From assembly GCA_937895345.1 (NCBI GenBank), contig CALAWP010000090.1:1-18945 (forward strand): a DNA stretch of 18,945 bases, in the 5' to 3' direction. A model generated the notes under the pieces. That model had not been told where the DNA came from. It saw only the letters and a list, made by a program, of their open reading frames with translations, and did not search any database. The position numbers and the translations under genes were made by a program. This stretch comes from an uncultured Paenibacillus sp. (lineage in GTDB: Bacteria; Bacillota; Bacilli; Paenibacillales; Paenibacillaceae). Shown one piece after another: positions 6,831 to 14,157 of this stretch (the stretch's first letter is position 1; every line of letters starts with the position of its first letter).

Positions 6831-7940
6831 ATGTATTTGCGTCAAGATACGGTGCCGGTTAAAGTCGGGGACCTGACGATCGGAGGAAGCAACGAAGTTA
6901 TCATCCAAAGCATGTGCACGACCAAGACGGCGGATGTGGAAGCGACGGTCGCGGAAATTTTGCGTCTCGAGGAAGCCGGCTGCCAAATTGTCCGGGTCAC
7001 CGTCAACAACAAGGAAGCCGCCGATGCGATTAAGGAAATCAAGAAGCGCATTCATATCCCGCTCGTTGCGGACATTCATTTCGACTACCGGCTGGCGCTG
7101 GCGGCGATCGAGAACGGCATCGACAAGGTGCGGATCAACCCCGGCAACATCGGCCGCAGGGAAAAGGTGGAGGCGGTCGTCAAAGCCTGCAAGGAACGCG
7201 GCATTCCGATCCGTATCGGCGTAAATGCGGGCTCTCTGGAAAACCATCTGCTGGAGAAATACGGGTATCCGACGCCGGAAGCGATGGTCGAAAGCGCGCT
7301 GTTCCATATCGGCATTTTGGAGGAGCTCGACTTTCACGACATTATCGTATCGCTGAAGGCGTCCGACGTGCCGATGGCCATCGCGGCCTATTCGATGGCG
7401 GCCGAAAAAATTCGTTATCCGCTTCATCTCGGCATTACGGAGGCGGGCACGCTTCATGCGGGCACGATCAAAAGCTCGGCGGGCATCGGCGCGCTGCTCG
7501 CGATGGGGATCGGCAATACGGTCCGCATTTCCTTAAGCGCCGATCCGGTCGAAGAAGTAAAGGTCGCCCGGGAGCTGCTGAAGACGTTCGGTCTCATTAC
7601 GAACGCCGCAACGCTCATTTCCTGCCCGACCTGCGGACGGCTGGACATCGATCTGTTCTCCATCGCCAACGAGGTGGAGGAGTATATCTCCAAGCTGAAG
7701 GTGCCGATCAAAGTATCGGTGCTCGGCTGCGCGGTGAACGGGCCGGGCGAGGCGCGGGAGGCGGACATCGGCATCGCCGGCGCCCGCGGCGAAGGAATGC
7801 TGTTCCGTTACGGCGAAATCGTCCGCAAGGTGCCCGAGGCGGAGCTGCTGGACGAACTGAAGAAGGAAATCGACGAAATCGTGCGGGTGTTCGAAGCGAC
7901 CGGAGAAATTCCGGGACGCAAACAGCATGCGCACCAATAA
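6831..7940 (+). CDS. ispG: 4-hydroxy-3-methylbut-2-en-1-yl diphosphate synthase
   Basis: Iron-sulfur enzyme of the MEP isoprenoid pathway, converting methylerythritol cyclodiphosphate to HMBPP with flavodoxin or ferredoxin as electron donor. The 369-aa protein has the short bacterial two-domain layout: an N-terminal TIM barrel (IQSMCTTKTADVEAT, VADIHFDYRLAL, KVRINPGNIG) and a C-terminal [4Fe-4S] domain. Cluster ligands are C265, C268, C300 and E307, with the CxxC-31-C-6-E spacing of the E. coli enzyme. GGGAGAG at 6815-6821 supports the ATG. It sits inside a proteolysis cluster with which it has no obvious functional link and is closed by a strong terminator. It may be read through from clpX. 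Confidence 0.97.
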   Translation: MYLRQDTVPVKVGDLTIGGSNEVIIQSMCTTKTADVEATVAEILRLEEAGCQIVRVTVNNKEAADAIKEIKKRIHIPLVADIHFDYRLALAAIENGIDKVRINPGNIGRREKVEAVVKACKERGIPIRIGVNAGSLENHLLEKYGYPTPEAMVESALFHIGILEELDFHDIIVSLKASDVPMAIAAYSMAAEKIRYPLHLGITEAGTLHAGTIKSSAGIGALLAMGIGNTVRISLSADPVEEVKVARELLKTFGLITNAATLISCPTCGRLDIDLFSIANEVEEYISKLKVPIKVSVLGCAVNGPGEAREADIGIAGARGEGMLFRYGEIVRKVPEAELLDELKKEIDEIVRVFEATGEIPGRKQHAHQ

Positions 7941-7985
7941 AAATGCAATTGCATTCGCGTTCCGGCGGATGCGCGATCACGACAA

Positions 7986-8026
7986 GGAGCTTGCTTGAGG
8001 CCGTCTCAACGCAAGCTCCTTTTTTT
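7986..8026 (+). terminator. Strong intrinsic terminator after ispG
   Basis: GGAGCTTGCTTGAG pairs with CTCAA-C-GCAAGCTCC (14 bp with one bulged C), followed by seven T's at 8020-8026. It isolates lonB from upstream transcription. Confidence 0.95.
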
Positions 8027-8039
8027 GTGCGGCGCATGC

Positions 8040-8069
8040 GGTTATTCCTTTCTGTAAGCGGAAATACTG
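8040..8069 (+). promoter_or_regulatory. Candidate sigma-F (forespore) promoter of lonB
   Basis: GGTTA (8040-8044), 15 bases, then GGAAATACTG (8060-8069). The -10 fits the sigma-F consensus GGNRANAHTR at every position; the -35 fits GYWTA at 4 of 5. No good sigma-A promoter is visible between the terminator and lonB. B. subtilis lonB is known to be transcribed in the forespore by sigma-F, which supports the call. Confidence 0.65.
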
Positions 8070-8163
8070 ACCTAATACGGGTACTATTGACCGACCGAAA
8101 CGTCAGCGTGGCTTGAGAGCGTCCGGCCATGCGGCGTATTCGCTTGAAAGGAGCGGACAGGGG

Positions 8164-9867
8164 ATGAATTTGAGTCTTGTATTGATGTTGATTCAAGTGT
8201 TTTTTGCCGTCATTATCGGCGTATATTTCTGGAATTTGCTGCGCAACCAGAAGACGAACCGCTCGGCCGTCGACCGGGAGTCGAAGAAGGAGATGGATAA
8301 GCTGCGCAAGCTGCGGTCCGTGTCGCTTACGAAGCCGTTGGCGGAGAAGACGCGTCCGCAAACGATGGACGACATCGTCGGCCAGCGCGACGGCCTGCGC
8401 GCGCTGAAAGCGGCGTTATGCAGCGCCAATCCGCAGCATGTGATCATTTACGGCCCCCCCGGCGTCGGCAAGACGGCGGCGGCCCGGGTCGTGCTGGAGG
8501 AAGCGAAAAAAAATCCGTCGTCGCCGTTTCTGCCGGACGCCAAGTTTACGGAAATCGACGCCACGACCGCCCGGTTCGACGAGCGGGGCATCGCCGATCC
8601 GCTGATCGGCTCGGTGCACGATCCGATCTATCAGGGCGCGGGCGCGATGGGCGTGGCGGGCATTCCGCAGCCGAAGCCCGGCGCGGTGACGAAGGCGCAT
8701 GGCGGCATCTTGTTTATCGACGAGATCGGCGAATTGCATCCGGTGCAGATGAACAAGCTGCTTAAAGTGCTCGAGGACCGGAAAGTGTTTCTCGAGAGCG
8801 CCTATTACAATTCCGAAGATACGAATATACCGATGTATATTCACGATATTTTTCAGAACGGGCTGCCCGCGGATTTCCGGCTGGTCGGGGCGACGACGCG
8901 TTCGCCGCATGAAATTCCTCCGGCGATCCGATCGCGCTGCATGGAGGTGTATTTCCGCCCGCTGCTGGCCGAGGAAATCGCGCTCGTGGCGGAAAACGCC
9001 GTGAAAAAGATCGGATTCGCGCCATGCCCGGAAGCGATCGACGTCGTGAAGAAATATGCGACCAACGGCCGCGAGGCGGTCAACGTCATTCAATTGGCCG
9101 CCGGCGTCGCCTTGTCCGAGAAACGAGAGCGGATAACCGCCGCCGACATCGAATGGGTCGTCAACAGCAGCCAAATTCCGCCGCGTCCCGACCGGAAGGT
9201 GCCGGCAAAGCCGCAAATCGGCTTTGTTAACGGCCTGGCCGTATACGGCCCGAATCTCGGGACGCTGCTCGAAATCGAGGTCAGCGCCATTCCGGCGGCG
9301 GCCGGATCCGGCCGGTTTACCATTACCGGCGTCGTGGACGAAGAGGAGCTGGGCGGCGGCTCCAGGACGCTGCGCCGCAAAAGCATGGCCAAGGGCTCCG
9401 TGGAGAACGTGTTGACGGTGCTGCGCCGGTTCGGGCTGAACCCGCAGGATTTCGATCTGCATATCAATTTTCCGGGGGGCACGCCGATCGACGGGCCGTC
9501 CGCCGGCATTGCGATGGCTTGCGCGATTGCGTCTGCCGTCTTGCGCATCCCGGTCGACAACAAGCTGGCGATGACCGGCGAAGTCGGCATCCACGGCAAC
9601 TTGAAGCCGGTCGGCGGCGTTCTGGCGAAGGTGGAGGCGGCTTTTCAGGCGGGAGCGGAAACGGTGCTCATCCCGAAAGAAAACTGGCAGGCGATCTTTG
9701 CCAATTTGGACGGCGTGAAGGTCGTCGCCGTCGACCGCGTCGAGGAAGCGTTCGATATCGTCTTCCCGGAGGCGGGGCTCGAGAAAGAGAAAAACGAGAC
9801 GCCGGTCGGCACGGAGCTGTTCCTTCCTTCGAACGTTCCGTATTTGCAGGCGGATTCCGCTGAATGA
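8164..9867 (+). CDS. lonB: ATP-dependent protease LonB (membrane-anchored, sporulation type)
   Basis: AAA+ protease of the LonB type: it lacks the large N-terminal Lon domain and instead begins with a membrane segment at about 4-24 (SLVLMLIQVFFAVIIGVYFW). Length is 567 aa, close to the 552 of B. subtilis. Walker A GPPGVGKT is at 97-104, Walker B ends D186-E187, and the Lon protease domain has the Ser-Lys dyad S446 (GPSAG) and K489, exactly 43 residues apart as in other Lon proteases. I use ATG 8164 because AAAGGAG at 8147-8153 precedes it; an in-frame ATG at 8113 would place a polar stretch before the membrane helix. It is preceded by a terminator and a sigma-F-like promoter, which suggests forespore expression. 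lonA follows after 37 bases. Confidence 0.95.
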   Translation: MNLSLVLMLIQVFFAVIIGVYFWNLLRNQKTNRSAVDRESKKEMDKLRKLRSVSLTKPLAEKTRPQTMDDIVGQRDGLRALKAALCSANPQHVIIYGPPGVGKTAAARVVLEEAKKNPSSPFLPDAKFTEIDATTARFDERGIADPLIGSVHDPIYQGAGAMGVAGIPQPKPGAVTKAHGGILFIDEIGELHPVQMNKLLKVLEDRKVFLESAYYNSEDTNIPMYIHDIFQNGLPADFRLVGATTRSPHEIPPAIRSRCMEVYFRPLLAEEIALVAENAVKKIGFAPCPEAIDVVKKYATNGREAVNVIQLAAGVALSEKRERITAADIEWVVNSSQIPPRPDRKVPAKPQIGFVNGLAVYGPNLGTLLEIEVSAIPAAAGSGRFTITGVVDEEELGGGSRTLRRKSMAKGSVENVLTVLRRFGLNPQDFDLHINFPGGTPIDGPSAGIAMACAIASAVLRIPVDNKLAMTGEVGIHGNLKPVGGVLAKVEAAFQAGAETVLIPKENWQAIFANLDGVKVVAVDRVEEAFDIVFPEAGLEKEKNETPVGTELFLPSNVPYLQADSAE

Positions 9868-9873
9868 TAAAAT
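9844..9873 (+). promoter_or_regulatory. Possible sigma-A promoter of lonA over the lonB stop codon
   Basis: TTGCAG (9844-9849) and TGA-TAAAAT, an extended -10 with the hexamer at 9868-9873, are spaced by 18 bases. It would let lonA and engB be expressed independently of the sigma-F-driven lonB. The -35 box is weak. Confidence 0.45.
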
Positions 9874-9904
9874 GAGATAGATGTTAATGAATGGAGGTGC
9901 TGGA

Positions 9905-12271
9905 ATGGGAACCGGCAAATCGAAAGGCCGTCGATTGCCCCTGCTTCCGCTCAGGGGATTGCTCGTATATCCCAGCATGGTGCTCCACCTGGATGTGGGA
10001 AGGGACAAATCGGTTCGCGCGCTCGACCGCGCGATGGTCGATGATCATATGATATTGCTATGCTCGCAATCCGAGGTCAACATCGAGGATCCCGCCGAAG
10101 AGGACATTTACAAGGTCGGGACGATTGCGAAGGTCAGGCAGATGCTCAAGCTGCCCAACGGCACGATCAGGGTGCTGGTCGAAGGCGTCGTCAGGGCGGA
10201 GGTGCAAAGCTATCTTTCGAACGACCCGTATTACGAGGTGATGGCGAAGGAGCTTCCGGAGGAGGCGACGGACGATCCCGAGGTCGACGCGCTCATGCGT
10301 TCCGTGCTGAGCCAGTTCGAGCATTATATATCGCTGTCCAAGAAGGTGACGCCGGAGACGTATGCGGCCGTTTCCGATATCGACGAGCCGGGCCGGCTGG
10401 CGGATGTCATTACGAGCCATTTGTCGCTGAAGATCAAAGACAAGCAGGAAATATTGGAGACGGTCGACGTCGCGGCCCGGCTGGAGAAGCTTCTGGACTT
10501 TCTTCACAACGAACGCGAGGTGCTGGAGCTGGAGCGCCAGATCAACCAGCGCGTCAAGAAGCAAATGGAGAAGACGCAGAAGGAATATTATTTGCGCGAG
10601 CAGATGAAGGCGATCCAGAAGGAGCTTGGCGACAAGGAGGGACGCGCCGGCGAAGCCGAGGAGCTGCGCGGGCAGCTGGAGGAATCCGGCGTTCCGGAAA
10701 GCGTCAAGGAGAAGGTCGTCAAGGAGATCGACCGGCTCGAGAAGATGCCGCCGTCTTCGGCCGAAGGAGGCGTCATCCGCAATTATATCGATTGGTTACT
10801 TTCGCTGCCGTGGAAAACGACGACGGAGGACGACTTGAGCTTAAGCAAAGCGGAAGAGATTTTGAACGAGGACCATTACGGGCTCGATAAGCCGAAGGAA
10901 CGCGTGCTCGAATATTTGGCGGTGCAGCAGCTCGTCAAGAAGCTGAAAGGGCCCATTCTTTGCTTCGCGGGTCCGCCGGGCGTAGGCAAGACGTCGCTTG
11001 CCCGGTCGATCGCCAAGTCGCTGGGGCGCAAGTTCGTCCGCATCTCGCTCGGGGGCGTGCGCGACGAAGCGGAAATTCGCGGCCACCGCCGCACGTATGT
11101 CGGGGCGATGCCTGGAAGAATCATCCAAGGGATGAAAACGGCCGGCAGCAAAAATCCGGTGTTTCTGCTCGACGAGATCGACAAAATGGCGAGCGATTTT
11201 CGGGGAGATCCGGCTTCCGCCCTGCTCGAGGTGCTCGATCCGGAGCAAAATTCGACGTTCAGCGATCATTACATCGAAGTGCCGTTCGACCTGTCCAACG
11301 TGATGTTCGTAACGACGGCCAACGCGCTTCACAACATTCCCCGTCCGCTACTCGACCGGATGGAAGTGCTCTACATTCCGGGATATACGGAGCTGGAGAA
11401 GCTTCAGATCGCCAAGCGCTACCTGCTGCCGAAGCAGCGCAAGGAGCACGGGCTGGAGGAGGAGCAGCTCGAGCTGACGGAAGGGGCGCTGCAGCTTCTG
11501 GTGCGGGAATATACGCGGGAAGCCGGCGTGCGCAACCTGGAGCAGCAAATCGCGGCGGTATGCCGCAAGGCGGCCAAACATTTCGTCTCAAGCGAAGCCG
11601 CCGAACGGCTGACGGTGGACGAGGAGCGCGTCAAGGAATGGATCGGTCCCGCGAAGTTCCGCTACGGCCTGGCCGAAAGCGAAAATCAGGTCGGAGCGGC
11701 CACGGGGCTGGCCTGGACGGAGGTCGGCGGCGACACGCTGGTCATCGAGGTGACCGTTCTGCCCGGCAGCGGCAAGCTGACGCTGACGGGCAAGCTCGGC
11801 GACGTCATGAAGGAATCGGCTCAGGCGGCGTTCAGCTATACCCGTTCCAAGGCGGAGGAGCTCGGCATCGATCCCTCCTTCCACGAGAAAAGCGATATTC
11901 ATATCCACGTGCCCGAAGGCGCCATTCCGAAGGACGGCCCGTCGGCCGGCATTACGATGGCAACGGCGCTTATCTCGGCCCTGACCAACCGGCAGGTGTC
12001 GCGCGAGGTGGCCATGACGGGAGAAATAACGCTGCGCGGACGGGTGCTCCCGATCGGAGGCTTGAAGGAGAAGTCGCTGGCCGCCCATCGGGCCGGCATT
12101 CGCAAGGTGCTGCTGCCCAAGGATAACGAGCGCGATCTAGTCGACATTCCGGAAAGCATTAAGAACGAGATGGAGTTTGTTCCCGTTTCCCATATGGACG
12201 AAGTGCTGCGCCACGCTCTCCTGGCGGGCGCCGCCCAGCCGGAACAGAAAGCAGGTACCCCCGCAACATGA
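9905..12271 (+). CDS. lonA: ATP-dependent protease LonA
   Basis: Soluble hexameric AAA+ protease that degrades damaged and regulatory proteins. The 788-aa protein has the full Lon layout: N-terminal substrate-binding domain (LPLLPLRGLLVYPSMVLHLDVGR), a coiled-coil linker near 195-260, Walker A GPPGVGKT at 356-363, Walker B ending D423-E424, and a C-terminal protease domain with the dyad S680 (KDGPSAGITMA) and K723, 43 residues apart. I start at ATG 9905, preceded by GGAGGTG at 9893-9899; an earlier in-frame start at 9881 would lie before that site. Its stop overlaps the engB ATG, so the two are translationally coupled. Confidence 0.97.
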   Translation: MGTGKSKGRRLPLLPLRGLLVYPSMVLHLDVGRDKSVRALDRAMVDDHMILLCSQSEVNIEDPAEEDIYKVGTIAKVRQMLKLPNGTIRVLVEGVVRAEVQSYLSNDPYYEVMAKELPEEATDDPEVDALMRSVLSQFEHYISLSKKVTPETYAAVSDIDEPGRLADVITSHLSLKIKDKQEILETVDVAARLEKLLDFLHNEREVLELERQINQRVKKQMEKTQKEYYLREQMKAIQKELGDKEGRAGEAEELRGQLEESGVPESVKEKVVKEIDRLEKMPPSSAEGGVIRNYIDWLLSLPWKTTTEDDLSLSKAEEILNEDHYGLDKPKERVLEYLAVQQLVKKLKGPILCFAGPPGVGKTSLARSIAKSLGRKFVRISLGGVRDEAEIRGHRRTYVGAMPGRIIQGMKTAGSKNPVFLLDEIDKMASDFRGDPASALLEVLDPEQNSTFSDHYIEVPFDLSNVMFVTTANALHNIPRPLLDRMEVLYIPGYTELEKLQIAKRYLLPKQRKEHGLEEEQLELTEGALQLLVREYTREAGVRNLEQQIAAVCRKAAKHFVSSEAAERLTVDEERVKEWIGPAKFRYGLAESENQVGAATGLAWTEVGGDTLVIEVTVLPGSGKLTLTGKLGDVMKESAQAAFSYTRSKAEELGIDPSFHEKSDIHIHVPEGAIPKDGPSAGITMATALISALTNRQVSREVAMTGEITLRGRVLPIGGLKEKSLAAHRAGIRKVLLPKDNERDLVDIPESIKNEMEFVPVSHMDEVLRHALLAGAAQPEQKAGTPAT

Positions 12272-12987
12272 AAATTAGAGACGTACAATTTATTATAAGC
12301 GCCGTTAAACCGGACCAGTATCCGACCGACGCCTTGCCGGAGATCGCTCTGGCAGGGCGTTCCAACGTCGGCAAGTCTTCGTTGATCAACCGGATGATTA
12401 TGCGCAAAAATTTGGCCCGAACGAGCTCGCAGCCCGGCAAGACGCAGCAGCTCAACTATTACCGCGTCAACGATCTTCTTTATTTCGTCGATTTTCCGGG
12501 CTACGGCTATGCCAAGGTGTCCAAGCGGCAGCGCGAGCAATTCGGCCAAATGATCGAAACGTATTTGCGCGAGCGGGAAACGCTCAAGCTGCAGCTGCTC
12601 GTCGTCGATATCCGGCACGCGCCTTCCGAGGACGACCAGCTGATGTATCATTGGCTGAAGCATTACGGCATTCCGGTCTGCATCGTGGCGACGAAGGCGG
12701 ACAAAATTCCGCGATCGAAGTGGGACAAGCATATCAAGACGATCAAGCAAACGCTGGAGGCCGACCCGGCCGATCCGGTCGTCCTGTACTCCTCGGAGAC
12801 GGGACTCGGCAGGGAGCGGCTGTGGGACGTGATCCGCGAAGCGGCCGGGCTGCCCGAGGACGATGCGCCGCGGCAAGCGGCCGGGCCGTCCGCCGCATCC
12901 GCGCCGTCCGCATCTGCAGACTCGCCCGAGGCGGAACCGCCGACTTTTTCGCCGGATGACGAAGAAAGAGCAGGAAGTTCTTCTTAA
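12268..12987 (+). CDS. engB: Ribosome biogenesis GTP-binding protein EngB/YsxC with extra C-terminal tail
   Basis: GTPase needed for late assembly of the 50S subunit. The G1 motif GRSNVGKS is at 30-37, G3 DFPG at 75-78, G4 TKAD at 142-145, and the G5-like SSETG at 175-179. The GTPase core ends near residue 196, the usual full length of this family (about 195). A further 43 residues rich in Ala, Pro, Ser and acidic residues follow and look disordered. The ATG overlaps the lonA TGA (ATGA), the same order as lonA-ysxC in B. subtilis. No terminator of convincing shape follows within the next 180 bases. Confidence 0.95.
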   Translation: MKIRDVQFIISAVKPDQYPTDALPEIALAGRSNVGKSSLINRMIMRKNLARTSSQPGKTQQLNYYRVNDLLYFVDFPGYGYAKVSKRQREQFGQMIETYLRERETLKLQLLVVDIRHAPSEDDQLMYHWLKHYGIPVCIVATKADKIPRSKWDKHIKTIKQTLEADPADPVVLYSSETGLGRERLWDVIREAAGLPEDDAPRQAAGPSAASAPSASADSPEAEPPTFSPDDEERAGSSS

Positions 12988-13098
12988 AAGCGGAGCATAC
13001 AGCAATTTAGTTCGCAATCCTTAAGAAATCCTCCGAATTTTATGCGAAAATGCGAAAATTTCGAGGCTGGCCGGCAGGAATAAATTTTTGCGATCACG

Positions 13099-13104
13099 TA
13101 TAAT
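13099..13104 (+). promoter_or_regulatory. Candidate -10 box before the 196-aa orphan gene
   Basis: A perfect TATAAT lies 65 bases before the preferred ATG at 13170, but no recognisable -35 box stands at 16-18 bases and there is no TGn extension. The sigma factor is uncertain. Confidence 0.4.
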
Positions 13105-13169
13105 AAAGGTAATCAATGCGCGAGCCGTCAGCAATCGAAGTGCTTTCGCAAAGAATTGAGGAGATTTAT

Positions 13170-13760
13170 ATGGCTAAGCGGCTAGCCACAGAGTATGTAA
13201 ATGCCAAACTGCAGCTAACGAGTGAGGAAATGGTCCGATTTATCCGTCTTATGGAAGACCAGCAGCTGCGCCTGCAGGTGCTTGTGCTGGACAACGGCAA
13301 TCAGGAGCTTGTCCTTCAGGATGTGGCAGGGCGGGAAGAAGTCCGTCTGACCTTCGAACGTCAGCAAGACTGCTACGTTTGCGTGCTGAATTGCCGTCTG
13401 ACCGAACCTAAGCTGACCAATGCCATGCGCAAGGCGGTATCGGCGTTTCGCGGCAGCGCGATCGTCAACCGCATATACAGCAATTATACGATGATCTATC
13501 ATTATGCCGGCGGTACGGTAAGAAAAATTGTGGAAAGCACGGCGTCCGGCGAACGAATCGTGTTCGAACACAAGGATACGGCAGGAGCGCTTGAACGGCT
13601 GTTCCGCAACCGGTCCGTCGAGCGGGAAATCGCGCTGACCAACGGCGCGGTGAACGAGCTGCTCGATTTGCGCAATCAGACCGCAAACCCGGCGGAAATC
13701 GCCGCCATCGACGACCGGCTGAGAGAGCTTACCCGCAGGCTGTTCGTATTAGAAGCATGA
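13170..13760 (+). CDS. Conserved hypothetical protein, 196 aa
   Basis: I do not recognise a characterised family. The protein is soluble with no signal peptide or membrane segment. Its first half reads as beta-rich (LQVLVLDNGNQELVLQDVAGREEVRLTF ... YVCVLNCRL), its middle as mixed (SAIVNRIYSNYTMIYHYAGGTVRKIVE), and its last 60 residues as amphipathic helix, perhaps coiled coil (ELLDLRNQTANPAEIAAIDDRLRELTRRL). ATG 13170 has TGAGGAG at 13157-13163, better than the in-frame ATG at 13116, which would be almost leaderless relative to the TATAAT at 13099. It stands alone between engB and speD with its own terminator. From memory, similar Paenibacillus proteins carry a 'non-ribosomal peptide synthetase module' product name; no adenylation, condensation or carrier motif is present, so I do not adopt it. 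Confidence 0.75.
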   Translation: MAKRLATEYVNAKLQLTSEEMVRFIRLMEDQQLRLQVLVLDNGNQELVLQDVAGREEVRLTFERQQDCYVCVLNCRLTEPKLTNAMRKAVSAFRGSAIVNRIYSNYTMIYHYAGGTVRKIVESTASGERIVFEHKDTAGALERLFRNRSVEREIALTNGAVNELLDLRNQTANPAEIAAIDDRLRELTRRLFVLEA

Positions 13761-13767
13761 TATGGTC

Positions 13768-13805
13768 CTCCCGACGCTTCCCGAAGCGGCCGGGAGCTTT
13801 TTTTT
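13768..13805 (+). terminator. Intrinsic terminator of the 196-aa gene
   Basis: CTCCCG (13768-13773) pairs with CGGGAG (13791-13796). Inside it GCTT/AAGC (13776-13779 and 13784-13787) closes a CCCG loop. Eight T's follow at 13798-13805. Confidence 0.85.
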
Positions 13806-13966
13806 GCCCAACCTGCCCCGCGCCCGCCGCGCAATTCGCCGCAAAGGCCCGCTCGCCGTCCGGTTTCCTCTTGTATCGGTACAAGCGCGAAGCGCATACA
13901 TTGGAACGAGCGCGAACGGGCGTCCGCAAGCCGCCGAGGCTGTGCGAAAGTTTAACAAAAAAACTA
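13806..13966. other. Gene-free GC-rich spacer before the speD promoter
   Basis: I see no gene here. Short open frames lack ribosome binding sites and family features. The only clear structure is a small perfect hairpin, CTTGTA-TCGG-TACAAG, at 13870-13885, followed by GCGC-GAA-GCGC. Its role, if any, is unknown. Confidence 0.5.
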
Positions 13967-13995
13967 TTGCAATTATCCCGGATAGATGTTATTTT
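13967..13995 (+). promoter_or_regulatory. Promoter of speD
   Basis: TTGCAA (13967-13972) and TATTTT (13990-13995) are spaced by 17 bases, and the -10 is preceded by TGT to give an extended -10. Transcription would start near 14002, which leaves a leader of about 155 nt before the speD ATG. Confidence 0.65.
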
Positions 13996-14030
13996 TATTT
14001 TCGTTGAAAACTTTGCAGTGGAAGTGAAAT

Positions 14031-14148
14031 TAGGAACCAGGATTCACTCAGGACATAGTTATGTTGCGAGAGATTAATCCCTCGAGAAGTGAATGACGTA
14101 GGTCCTAGCGGATGAAATTTTTTAAACATTTTATTCCTAGGAAGGGGG
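14031..14148 (+). promoter_or_regulatory. Candidate structured leader RNA (riboswitch-like) of speD
   Basis: The leader can fold into a nested, branched structure. P1 pairs TAGGA-A-CC (14031-14038) with GGTCCTA (14101-14107) with one bulge. P2 pairs ATTCACT (14042-14048) with AGTGAAT (14088-14094). Inside P2 are two hairpins: ACAT/ATGT (14053-14064) and CGAG/CTCG (14067-14084). Both strands of P1 have a second partner near the ribosome binding site. TCCTAG (14103-14108) can pair with CTAGGA (14137-14142), and TAGGAA (14031-14036) with TTCCTA (14134-14139). The Shine-Dalgarno AAGGGGG is at 14142-14148, so P1 formation and alternative pairing could change its access. I do not recognise a known riboswitch class. 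Folding was done by eye. Confidence 0.45.
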
Positions 14149-14157
14149 AACCGGAAG

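Noticed and set aside
13074..13106. Sigma-H promoter (GCAGGAATA ... GTATAATAA) before the 196-aa gene
   Set aside because: The -35 fits, but the spacer is 15 bases where sigma-H uses 11-12, and the -10 lacks the G of GAAT.
13116..13169. Upstream ATG at 13116 as the start of the 196-aa protein
   Set aside because: It would begin about 5 bases after the expected transcription start. ATG 13170 has a far better Shine-Dalgarno, TGAGGAG at 13157-13163.
13757..14077. Short + strand frames between the 196-aa gene and speD
   Set aside because: They run through a terminator, a GC-rich spacer and the speD promoter, without ribosome binding sites or plausible protein character.
14003..14157. T-box or classic SAM riboswitch upstream of speD
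   Set aside because: I find no T-box sequence, no specifier stem and none of the conserved cores of the SAM riboswitch classes I can recall. No terminator stem precedes the T-run at 14118-14123.
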